Origin: a virus | IMG/VR virus record: IMGVR_UViG_3300013212_000017 | Coordinates: 1 to 21,493 of that record | Direction: 5' to 3' (one strand) | Length of the DNA stretch: 21,493 nucleotides | Shown: in pieces, positions 6,449-14,914 of the stretch | Position numbering within the stretch: position 1 is the stretch's first letter | How the letters are laid out: each line of letters opens with the position of its first letter | Position numbers and translations under genes: made by a program | The notes under the pieces: generated by a model | Seen by the model: the letters and a program-made list of their open reading frames with translations, nothing else | Database searches by the model: none | Told to the model about the DNA's origin: nothing

Positions 6449-9400
6449 AGCATACGCTGTGATGTTACCAGTTGCCCAAATATTACCTGAACCATCAAGC
6501 CAGATTCCACAAACACCGGCAGCGGCAACATACATTCCCCAAGTAGTAGCACCAGATGGGTTAAATGATGCTGCTGTTGCTTCAGAATATCCAATACCAT
6601 ACATGTTTGAAAGTGTTGTAGCTGCTGGATTATACGAAGAACCAATTGTGAAAATTGGGTTGGTGTAAGAGTCAGATGCACCAATATTGTTATATCCACC
6701 TTCAAGGTGACCGGTTTCATGAGTGTATCTTCTGTGATAATATGCTTTAGTTACATTAAGATTTGATGTTCCATTAGGGTCACAATAATAACCGGTGTCA
6801 TTAGAATCATAAAAAATAGAACCATCAACACGACCACCAGAATATAGACCTTCTGGTAAGTAAATATCGAATGCTGCGTTTGTAGCAGAAGTGTTGAATC
6901 CCCAACAAAGATTTGCTTTACTGTAATATTGAGTCCATAATCCAGATGATTCAACATATGAGCCACCGTTTCCAGCAGCATCCCACATTACAGGATGAAA
7001 AGCTCCTGTGACACCTTGTAGGTGGAATCCATAGTAACCGCCCTTAGCACCCACCAATTTATGAGCAGTATATGTGGTTTGATCATTAGCTGCAATTTGA
7101 GCACCGTATGCTGCAAATTGAATGACATTCATTACAGATGTGCTTGCAGGGTCTGTGTAATATGCGGTGTTATTTACATCATAGTAAATAGTAGCATACA
7201 ATGCGCTAGCATTAGCTGTTGAGTCATATAATGCAACATTAAACCAGCTATTAAATGTTCCAGTATCGCCATTACGAGATCTGAATGCTAGACCATTACC
7301 AGGGGCTCCGTATGGCATTGCCATTTGCATGCTATAGTTAACTTCACCAAATCTTGCGATAGGGCCTGTGAAAGGAGAATTTACTGCATAAGAAAACCCA
7401 GTAGAGTTGCCTGGCATAGTATTTGCATCAAGAGTAAATCCAGCATAATAAACAGCTTGATCTGTGCCTCTACCACCAAGCGTAAGAATATTTAATTGAG
7501 ATGTTCCTGCAGCATCAATAAACCAGGCGGTGTTGTCACTATCATAAAAAATTGGTGATCTAAATGACCCAGCAGAATAAGTATGGCTACCATTGCGGAC
7601 CGCAAAGAAACAACCAGCATCAGTTGCTGTACCAAAGTGAATTCCGACAGTATCTGTCCCAATAGCAGATGTCGTGCCCTGAAAATAACTGAGACCAAAA
7701 GCATCGGCGTTATCGAATCTATAAATTGGATTTCTTGAATTAACAGCAAATGTAGTTGCAGAAAAACCACCTAGACCAGAAGCAGTTACCTTACCTAAGA
7801 ACTGAGCATTACCAGCCATTGTTAATTGCATTACGTTTGCAGGAGCTGACCATCCACCAATTCTAAAGATATTATCAGAATCAAGACCCATGTTAACCGC
7901 ATACAATCCGCTTCTGTGGAATGCCATAACAGCACCCTGAGCATTATCATTACTGTATGCTTGAAGGGGAGGTGAGGCACCAGCACCGGTATTATAGTTT
8001 GAGATAAAGTATTTTGGGCCTGTAATATTACTACCGTTACTATCTGTAACAAGAGCTAATTGAGATATAACGTGGGCAGGGCTTGACTTACGATAAAAGC
8101 CATCACCACCATTTGTCGTGATAATGTTCCCGATAGAAGGGTTTTCAGAATTAGCGGTATTAGAGTTGATGTAGTTAAGATAAACATAACCACTACCGTC
8201 TCTAGCAACTACCGTATTGACAGCTTGTGATAATGAAAGATTATAACCATCAAGTAAGTCTGCATCAAGACCAGAACCAGAACCATCATTGCCGGCATTC
8301 CAAATTAACTGGTTGTTGAAATATTTACCTACAGTGATGTTAGTTTTAGTTACCGCGACAGTGCTGAATGAAGTTACATAATCAATATTCCAACCGTCAA
8401 TCCATAACCTAGATTGTTCTTGAGTATAGTTTACACCAACGTCTAAAACTTGGATTCTTGCATAAGCCCAAGAAGTTCCGACATCACCAATGTAAACACA
8501 AAATCTCGACGATGCTTCATCATATCCAAATCTTACTGTATGTTCAGCATTGTTACTAGGATCGCCTACAAGAGAAGCAGAACAGTTAAGCCATCTTGCT
8601 CCAGCGTCATAAGTATAACCAGCCAAATGGAGGTCGAAACTTAACCCAGTCGCATATTGATATACTCTCACGGTGAATGAGATCATGGCGTTCTTATGAG
8701 TAGCATCTCCACCTGGAAGTAGAACTCTAATTGCACCTGTATTTGAAGCTGAACCAGAATAATAGCTTCCGCCTTCAGGTCCGTAGCCTACATAATTTTG
8801 TCCACCACCGCCTTGAGCCGGATGAGTATAGCCTACTTTATCTGAAAGACCAGAAGCAATTTTATACCAAGGGTTCCACGTAGTAGCTTCTCTATTACGA
8901 ACGGAAAGATATCTTGCGCCGCTAGCAGTAGTAGGGCCTTCGATGTCTGAGTATCTACCAATCGCCATTTGAAGCGCATAATCACTATGAGGATAATCTG
9001 CACCAATACCAAGAGCTATACCATAATGTTGAGAAGAGCCGGTAGCTGGTCCGTTAGCAGTTCCTTGAATAAAGAATGAGCCGAAGTTAGGTGTAGCATT
9101 AAAGTCACCAAAGGCACCATGATTAGCTCCCATGTTGTTGAATAGACCAACAGCTTGGATTCCGTCAAGTAAGTCGGCATCAAGACCAGAACCTGAACCG
9201 TCATTACCAGCATCCCAAATTAAGCTGCCGTTATGAGTAAATGTTCCATCAGCAGCAATTCTAACTCGTTCGGTATTATTTGTACCAAACAACAATGGAG
9301 TGTTTCTGGAGTTCCAAATATACATGGCACCAGCAGCAGATTGTAAATATGCTCCAATAGTACCAGAATTGTATAAACCGATGTACGTATCACCTGTTGA

Positions 9401-12226
9401 ATTAAGTCTTACAACTTCAGATATAGCACCAGATTCAACATGTAATTTAACAGCAGGTGATGTACCTATACCTACATCACCTTGATCAGAGATTGTTACA
9501 GCATCAATCCAAGCTGCTGTAGTACCTCTTTGAATCTTGAATAATCCTGCCGCCGTAGCAGATGCATTACTTTGATTGACAATTCTGAAGCCATAAAAAT
9601 TTGCTGGTGTATATCCGAAGTGAAGCGAAGATTCGATTACCGACCCTGCTGCTTGTGTTCCGATAGTCAGATTGCCCCTAGGAGTAGGAGAACCAATAGC
9701 AACATTACCGTTTGTGGCAATGCGCATGCGCTCACCATCTACACCGCCAAAGATATATCCATAAGCTCCACTTTGATTTCCGTAAAAATCAAGTTCACCT
9801 GTGACGGTGTTTCTACCTATTCTGTAGAAATTAGCTCCGGCGCCATTTCGCAATCTTAATGTGTCACTAGAAGCACCAACAATATCCAATGCAGCATCAG
9901 GTGCAAGAGCACCAATACCAACATTACCATTATTATCAATAACGAATCTTGCAAGGTTTGCTGTTACATCGGTAATAGAAAATCCGCTTTGATATGTATT
10001 ATGAACACCGGCTACTATATCCCACGCGCGACCAGTAATTCCTGTATTCTGAATTCTTATTCTAGATTCAGTTTGGTCAGCAGATGTTACATGAAGATAT
10101 TTTTGTGGGGATGTCTCATTGATACCAAAATAACCGGCATTAGTTAATGTAGCTTTAACGTTATTGTTGACTATGAACAATGTTGAATGATTTGTTCTAG
10201 TTCCAAAATATCCTGCTGAACCAGCAGCATACATTGCTGCTTTTACTGCACCACTACCAGTTTGCGTTTGAACAATAGCACCAGAAGTATCTTCAATAAC
10301 TAAATTTCTAAACCCTGCGCCAAGTTCAACAGTATTAGAATTAATTAAAAAGTTACCGTCAGAATTGAAGCGAGCTCTTTCAACATCCCCTGTAAGGAAT
10401 ACAAGAGGTCCAGATGAGATTAATCCAAATGCAGCAAATCCAGCGCCAACAGTAAATCTACCTGAAGCACCTGAGCCGTGAGTAGCTTTAAATTCTGCTA
10501 AAGTTCCGCCGGTAGCATCTAATTGTTCGATTACAGATCTTACGGTGCCAGAGTTGCTAGAAACAACAAGTTTATCACTAGGAACAACTGTTCCAATTCC
10601 TACATTACCACTAGGATATCTTATTGTAAATCTCGGTGTTGTGCCGGCTTCTAAAATTTGAAAATCATCACCTACAGATTTTAAATCATAAAGATAATTT
10701 GTTGAAGAACCGATACGAACATATCTATCAACACCGTTTCCTAGTACTAGATTACCAGCTGCAAGTAAATTACCTGCGGCATTTAAAGATGTTGAACCAT
10801 TAGGGTCCAGATAAAATGAAGTGTTGTCACTGTCATAGAAAATTGGAGCTCTAAAGTCTGCAACCGCAGCAACAGAACCAGAGTTGTTTATAGTCATACT
10901 AGTAACAGCTGCACCGGTACGGAAATAATGATTATCCGCATCGTAATAGTTTTGTGATGCTCCACCAAATCCTATACGAAGTCCTGTATTTGGGCCAGCT
11001 ACATGCAGCATACTATCTGGCACAGCACCAATACCGAAATTTCCGTTATTAAGAAGTCTCATCTTTTCAGAATAAGATGTTCCAAATGTAAGAGGAGTAG
11101 CAGTACCTGTTGCTATTAAAGCTCTTTTATCTGATGTGCCAGTACCAGTAACATATAGAAATAAGTTACTGTCTGATGCATTCGTTAGTGCAATTCCCTT
11201 TTCAAATCCATTAATGCCTGTGTTAATTTCGACTTGCAATTTTTCTGTCGGATTGATAGTTCCGATACCTACGTCACCAGCACTATCAATTCGCATACGC
11301 TCGATACCAAGCGTAGCAAATTTCATGCCAGAATAGCCAGAAAGACCTAAGCCTAATCCACCGAATGAAGTATAATTACCCGCAATCATTCCGTAATTTG
11401 GAGAAACTACACCATCACCCGTATAAGTATCAGCCTCAGGATTATATCCGATATTATTAATCCAAGCTCCGCCACCTGTAAGAAGTACTGGAATTCTACT
11501 ACCACCGCCGGTTAGAGTTGTATCATAACCATCGAGTGTATCTGCATCAAGACCGGAGCCTGAGCCATCATTACCTGAGTCCCAAATCTGTCTATTTTTA
11601 AACAGCGCGTTAGAATCAACTGCTCTTGCTCTGAAAACATCTGTCCACGTAATAGGACTTCCAATTGTTCCAGAAGTAGCTGATTTTACATTGATGCCAG
11701 AATATAGCTCGATAAGCGTCGGTACATCATTAAGACCGTAATTATGTAAATCAGACGTGCTAGTAAATGTAACACCATATCCTAAAGCGCCATAGTTGCC
11801 GCCAGAATAACCAATTGCTACATTTCTTGGATTCCCACCGTTATACGAACCAACTCCAGCTCCCCATTTAATTTCACCGTTACTGTTAATAACTGGAATA
11901 GAAGATGCGGCACCAATTAATGTTGTATTATAACCATCGAGTAAATCAGCATCAAGTCCTGAACCAGCACCGTCATTTCCGGCATGCCAAACTACATTAC
12001 CACTTACGCTAAGTGACCCTGTAAAATTTGCTCCTGCTAATAATGCGAAAGCTGATGAATCATATCCATCTAAAAAGTCAGCATTAATGCCGGAGCCAGC
12101 TCCGCCAGCCCAATATGTTGATGTTCCGTTAGACGCTAAAACATAACCAGCCGTGCCGAGACTACTATTGGCAACGATACCTTTTACGCTGATATTATTG
12201 AAAAAATGCTGCGTCTTTTTAGACAT
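6095..12226 (-). CDS. Giant tail fibre with C-terminal S74 intramolecular chaperone (2043 aa)
   Basis: This is a probable host-recognition tail fibre. The N-terminus (KTQHFFNNISVKGIVANSSL, then ASNGTSTYWAGGAG) resembles fibre attachment segments. The shaft carries five degenerate copies of an ADLLDGY-type motif (residues about 55, 95, 230, 1020 and 1325, usually after NDGSGSG). It also has four copies of an FYDSDNT...DPxGTSxLN motif (about 460, 1555, 1690 and 1810) and many VGIGT..P..KLHV-type repeats. The last 117 residues are a peptidase S74 domain: the SDRRLK motif places the Ser-Lys dyad at S1927 and K1932, with GVIAQEIQEVIPDA downstream and a terminal coiled coil (EQQLHINRLEEKI). In this family the chaperone trimerises the fibre and then cleaves itself off before the Ser. 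The start overlaps the upstream gene by 8 bases. Confidence 0.92.
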   Translation of the reverse strand: MSKKTQHFFNNISVKGIVANSSLGTAGYVLASNGTSTYWAGGAGSGINADFLDGYDSSAFALLAGANFTGSLSVSGNVVWHAGNDGAGSGLDADLLDGYNTTLIGAASSIPVINSNGEIKWGAGVGSYNGGNPRNVAIGYSGGNYGALGYGVTFTSTSDLHNYGLNDVPTLIELYSGINVKSATSGTIGSPITWTDVFRARAVDSNALFKNRQIWDSGNDGSGSGLDADTLDGYDTTLTGGGSRIPVLLTGGGAWINNIGYNPEADTYTGDGVVSPNYGMIAGNYTSFGGLGLGLSGYSGMKFATLGIERMRIDSAGDVGIGTINPTEKLQVEINTGINGFEKGIALTNASDSNLFLYVTGTGTSDKRALIATGTATPLTFGTSYSEKMRLLNNGNFGIGAVPDSMLHVAGPNTGLRIGFGGASQNYYDADNHYFRTGAAVTSMTINNSGSVAAVADFRAPIFYDSDNTSFYLDPNGSTSLNAAGNLLAAGNLVLGNGVDRYVRIGSSTNYLYDLKSVGDDFQILEAGTTPRFTIRYPSGNVGIGTVVPSDKLVVSSNSGTVRSVIEQLDATGGTLAEFKATHGSGASGRFTVGAGFAAFGLISSGPLVFLTGDVERARFNSDGNFLINSNTVELGAGFRNLVIEDTSGAIVQTQTGSGAVKAAMYAAGSAGYFGTRTNHSTLFIVNNNVKATLTNAGYFGINETSPQKYLHVTSADQTESRIRIQNTGITGRAWDIVAGVHNTYQSGFSITDVTANLARFVIDNNGNVGIGALAPDAALDIVGASSDTLRLRNGAGANFYRIGRNTVTGELDFYGNQSGAYGYIFGGVDGERMRIATNGNVAIGSPTPRGNLTIGTQAAGSVIESSLHFGYTPANFYGFRIVNQSNASATAAGLFKIQRGTTAAWIDAVTISDQGDVGIGTSPAVKLHVESGAISEVVRLNSTGDTYIGLYNSGTIGAYLQSAAGAMYIWNSRNTPLLFGTNNTERVRIAADGTFTHNGSLIWDAGNDGSGSGLDADLLDGIQAVGLFNNMGANHGAFGDFNATPNFGSFFIQGTANGPATGSSQHYGIALGIGADYPHSDYALQMAIGRYSDIEGPTTASGARYLSVRNREATTWNPWYKIASGLSDKVGYTHPAQGGGGQNYVGYGPEGGSYYSGSASNTGAIRVLLPGGDATHKNAMISFTVRVYQYATGLSFDLHLAGYTYDAGARWLNCSASLVGDPSNNAEHTVRFGYDEASSRFCVYIGDVGTSWAYARIQVLDVGVNYTQEQSRLWIDGWNIDYVTSFSTVAVTKTNITVGKYFNNQLIWNAGNDGSGSGLDADLLDGYNLSLSQAVNTVVARDGSGYVYLNYINSNTANSENPSIGNIITTNGGDGFYRKSSPAHVISQLALVTDSNGSNITGPKYFISNYNTGAGASPPLQAYSNDNAQGAVMAFHRSGLYAVNMGLDSDNIFRIGGWSAPANVMQLTMAGNAQFLGKVTASGLGGFSATTFAVNSRNPIYRFDNADAFGLSYFQGTTSAIGTDTVGIHFGTATDAGCFFAVRNGSHTYSAGSFRSPIFYDSDNTAWFIDAAGTSQLNILTLGGRGTDQAVYYAGFTLDANTMPGNSTGFSYAVNSPFTGPIARFGEVNYSMQMAMPYGAPGNGLAFRSRNGDTGTFNSWFNVALYDSTANASALYATIYYDVNNTAYYTDPASTSVMNVIQFAAYGAQIAANDQTTYTAHKLVGAKGGYYGFHLQGVTGAFHPVMWDAAGNGGSYVESSGLWTQYYSKANLCWGFNTSATNAAFDIYLPEGLYSGGRVDGSIFYDSNDTGYYCDPNGTSNLNVTKAYYHRRYTHETGHLEGGYNNIGASDSYTNPIFTIGSSYNPAATTLSNMYGIGYSEATAASFNPSGATTWGMYVAAAGVCGIWLDGSGNIWATGNITAYASDRRLKTNIKPITNAIDKLMRISGVEFDWVDNIEEIGFKPLNMHETGVIAQEIQEVIPDAVVLAPFNNHATELVGYDSEYLTVDKEKIIPLLIEAIKEQQLHINRLEEKINNMGINT
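6136..6143 (-). promoter_or_regulatory. T4-type late promoter octamer TATAAATA
   Basis: There is a perfect TATAAATA on the minus strand inside the last codons of the giant fibre gene, 38-45 bases before the ATG of the 125-residue gene. T4 late transcription starts a few bases after this box, which would give a leader of about 30 bases. A second perfect octamer at 6107-6100 is only one base from that ATG and is a poorer candidate. Confidence 0.55.
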
Positions 12227-13430
12227 ATGTTAAACCTATAATGGAAGCATTGCTGAGAATCTCTGGAACATAACTGAACTCTTCAACGGCATTTTCAAAC
12301 CCAAGTTGAAGAGTATTACTATAATATGTAGCAGGTTCCTCGGTCACTAGACTTCCGTTCTTACTATATTTGATAATGTCGCCATCATATGCAAATGCAA
12401 TCTTATTTACTACTTGTTGCGAGCCACAATTGACTGTATTGATAAAAATGTTATTGCTTGCATCAACCTGAATGAGGTTGTTACTTACAGATACGACTGG
12501 ACTTCCTGCTGGGAGTGCATTCCATTTAAAATAGAATGTTCCTTCGAGTTGATTGTATGTATGGAATGGCACATATTCTTTAACAGAGAGATTCTCTATG
12601 AATAGATTTGAACCAAGTGCTCCATAACCAAAACCAATGTAACAGGTATTCCCAGTAGCAGTGAACTGTAGATTGTATAAGGTACTTGTGTCTGTAATAG
12701 CTTTGTAAAGTATGCTCTCATCGCTAATGGACTCCCCTACTGTAATTTTTGTGTTAATGTCAAATGTGTCTTCATTAGCATACACCTTATCGAAAGTATA
12801 ATATGCATTGCATGAAATCAGATATCTAGTTCCAGGAGTTACTTCTAGTTCGAGATAATGATGGTTGCGAAGCTGCCCTGATGAAGTAATGACGATGATG
12901 TCATCCTGAAGTTCTTTTTGACTGTCTTTATAATCAGCGAGATTATCGTATTCATAGAGCTCAGCACGAGTAGTAATTGGACCTAATGTATTACCACTCT
13001 CGAATGTGTTCGCGTATCCAAAGAAGTTATTATCAGCTTGACGAATCGAGAGATTCGTATCGAACATTCCGATACCCTCATTCGCTAAAATAAGTCTTCC
13101 GCTTACAGTATTCTCAGAATATAAGTTGCACTCAACAACGTTTTGTGTTATACTATATTGTGTAGGTGCAACGGTTGGTTGAATCAGAATGACGCCGACA
13201 TTATTGACAATATCAGTTGTAATCTCCGCTGGGCGATTATTAGAAACTGAGATGGCAATCTGTGATTCAGATGTCTCAATTCCGTTGTGATTTATTACAA
13301 CCTCAGACACAGACGATTCATTGCGGTCTAGTGCATGGACTTCACAATGAATCGTTTTCGTTGTAGGTAAATCAAATGTATCGAGAACCTGCAAATCTGT
13401 ATTAGATGCTGTGTAAATAAAATTAGTCAT
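12219..13430 (-). CDS. Putative lectin-like fibre/adhesin protein (403 aa)
   Basis: This is a structural protein, probably involved in adhesion. The middle (about residues 195-290) reads like a carbohydrate-binding jelly-roll: LELEVTPGTRYLISCNAYYT, then YNLQFTATGNTCYIGFGYG and NLFIENLSVKEY. The last 110 residues read like a concanavalin A/laminin G-type fold often placed on phage fibres (EGTFYFKWNALPAGSPVVSV, then NKIAFAYDGDIIKYSKNGSL and YVPEILSNASIIGLTYV). The first 190 residues are beta-rich and unrecognised. These fold calls are by pattern only. There is no Shine-Dalgarno site: the ATG sits in AATAATACATGAC, 33 bases after the previous gene. It lies between two larger fibre-type proteins and overlaps the giant fibre gene. 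Confidence 0.75.
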   Translation of the reverse strand: MTNFIYTASNTDLQVLDTFDLPTTKTIHCEVHALDRNESSVSEVVINHNGIETSESQIAISVSNNRPAEITTDIVNNVGVILIQPTVAPTQYSITQNVVECNLYSENTVSGRLILANEGIGMFDTNLSIRQADNNFFGYANTFESGNTLGPITTRAELYEYDNLADYKDSQKELQDDIIVITSSGQLRNHHYLELEVTPGTRYLISCNAYYTFDKVYANEDTFDINTKITVGESISDESILYKAITDTSTLYNLQFTATGNTCYIGFGYGALGSNLFIENLSVKEYVPFHTYNQLEGTFYFKWNALPAGSPVVSVSNNLIQVDASNNIFINTVNCGSQQVVNKIAFAYDGDIIKYSKNGSLVTEEPATYYSNTLQLGFENAVEEFSYVPEILSNASIIGLTYV

Positions 13431-13463
13431 GTATTATTTATGCAGGCTCACGCTCACAACCTA

Positions 13464-14903
13464 TTATTCGAAATAGCCTTTTACGTTTACCATTCCTTGA
13501 ATAACTTGAGAAGCTGTTGCAGTACCTACAGGCATTCTAAGCATGATTACAAAGATTCTACCTGAGTTAGTCACAAGAGGTGAGTTTGTAAAGTCTCTAG
13601 ATATAGATTTATCTGCGGTTGCGCCGACTACCGAACCAATCGGGAATGAATGAGCACCTAGACCTATTCTTCTGTTAGTAGCTGTAGCTAGTGAGATTGC
13701 AGTTTGATCTGGAGAAGCACCCCAAATAAGCAATGATGGTGTAGTTGCAACAGCAGCACCGGTATTCCAAGCATCGATATCAATACCTGTGCATACGAAA
13801 GTATAAGGAGCTGGCACCGTGAAGCCAAACAGAGCGTAGTCAGTTGCAGCACCAGCAACAGCAGCAAATTGGAATAAACCACCGAGAGTAGTATAACCAG
13901 CAGCAGTGTTAGATAGAGTTGCTGAAGCAGGAGCAGATGAGTTACCCCAGTTTATAGATTGACCAAATGAAGTTGGTAGAACTTCACAACCAAAGCCCAT
14001 GCCAGCTTGTGTTTGACCCCAAGGCTTATTCATGAACGCATCGAGAGAAACAACATCAACAGATGTTAATATCATAGCTGGAGCTGAAGCTGGAGCTGAT
14101 ACGTTATGAAGTCTTGCGTAAACCGGAAGGTGAGTAGCATCCCACAATCTTGTTTGTGTTACGGCAAGGCCAATTTTTCTTTCGGCAAGAATTTGACCAG
14201 TTGCGGTATTTTGAACTGTGAAGATAACTTCATCATCATCTAAAATAATATCATACGTGTAGAAGTTAGACTGCCAACCACCCGGTAGAGAAGGAGCCAT
14301 ATCAGTTGTTGTTGTATCAACAGAGTTAAAAGTTAGAACTCCTTGAAGAACACCAGCAGTTGTAACTTGGAAGAACGCACCTACAGTTGGAGGAACGGTT
14401 TGTGATGCAGGAGCACCAAAACCGATTTCCATAGTTGAGTTTGTAATATGACCAAGTCTTGCTCTAAACTTAGCTTGAAGCGGACATCTTTGCATTTTAA
14501 TGAAACGTTTGTTGGTGTTATGAAGAACAGCAGCAGCAGCAGCGTTTGAGTTACCGTTGTTTAAGTTCAAACCACCTGCAGCTGTTTGAGCTTGCGTAAA
14601 GGTAGTAGTTGTTGTAGCCCATCTGCTCGGCACTGAGATGGTTGTACCTTCAAATGGCTCGTGTAATAGAATATTATTTAGAGCTACAGCTTGTGAACCG
14701 ATTCTATCAACTCTGCTAAATCTATATGAACCGTCATTACGACCACCAGATGGAAGAAAGTGGTCGGTAGCACCTTCATTCTCACCATGATTTTTAGAAA
14801 TACGAGCACCTTCGTGGTCGTATAGTGTTGTTCTTGCTGCTTTACTTGCCGCATCTACAGTAAGTAAATCTGTAGTAGCGCCACTTCTAATTGGTACTGA
14901 CAT
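13464..14903 (-). CDS. Putative virion structural protein (479 aa)
   Basis: This is an unnamed structural protein, Ala/Thr/Gly-rich with almost no charge in its second half, typical of tail or baseplate decoration. The N-terminus (residues 1-60) contains TTLYDHEGARI and SYRFSRVDRIGSQAVALNN. Residues about 80-290 have the look of a beta-sandwich of lectin type (LQAKFRARLGHITNSTMEIG, then YDIILDDDEVIFTVQNTATG and LHNVSAPASAPAMILTSVDV). The C-terminal 190 residues form a second beta domain. A strong AAGGAGAA lies just before the ATG and overlaps the stop of the collagen-like gene (12-base gap), so the two are probably co-transcribed. Confidence 0.75.
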   Translation of the reverse strand: MSVPIRSGATTDLLTVDAASKAARTTLYDHEGARISKNHGENEGATDHFLPSGGRNDGSYRFSRVDRIGSQAVALNNILLHEPFEGTTISVPSRWATTTTTFTQAQTAAGGLNLNNGNSNAAAAAVLHNTNKRFIKMQRCPLQAKFRARLGHITNSTMEIGFGAPASQTVPPTVGAFFQVTTAGVLQGVLTFNSVDTTTTDMAPSLPGGWQSNFYTYDIILDDDEVIFTVQNTATGQILAERKIGLAVTQTRLWDATHLPVYARLHNVSAPASAPAMILTSVDVVSLDAFMNKPWGQTQAGMGFGCEVLPTSFGQSINWGNSSAPASATLSNTAAGYTTLGGLFQFAAVAGAATDYALFGFTVPAPYTFVCTGIDIDAWNTGAAVATTPSLLIWGASPDQTAISLATATNRRIGLGAHSFPIGSVVGATADKSISRDFTNSPLVTNSGRIFVIMLRMPVGTATASQVIQGMVNVKGYFE

Positions 14904-14914
14904 TTATATTCTCC

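Noticed and set aside
13435-13442. CATAAATA before the 403-residue gene as a late promoter
   Set aside because: It lies 4 bases from the ATG, so a transcript from it would start inside the gene; it is more likely AT-rich start context.
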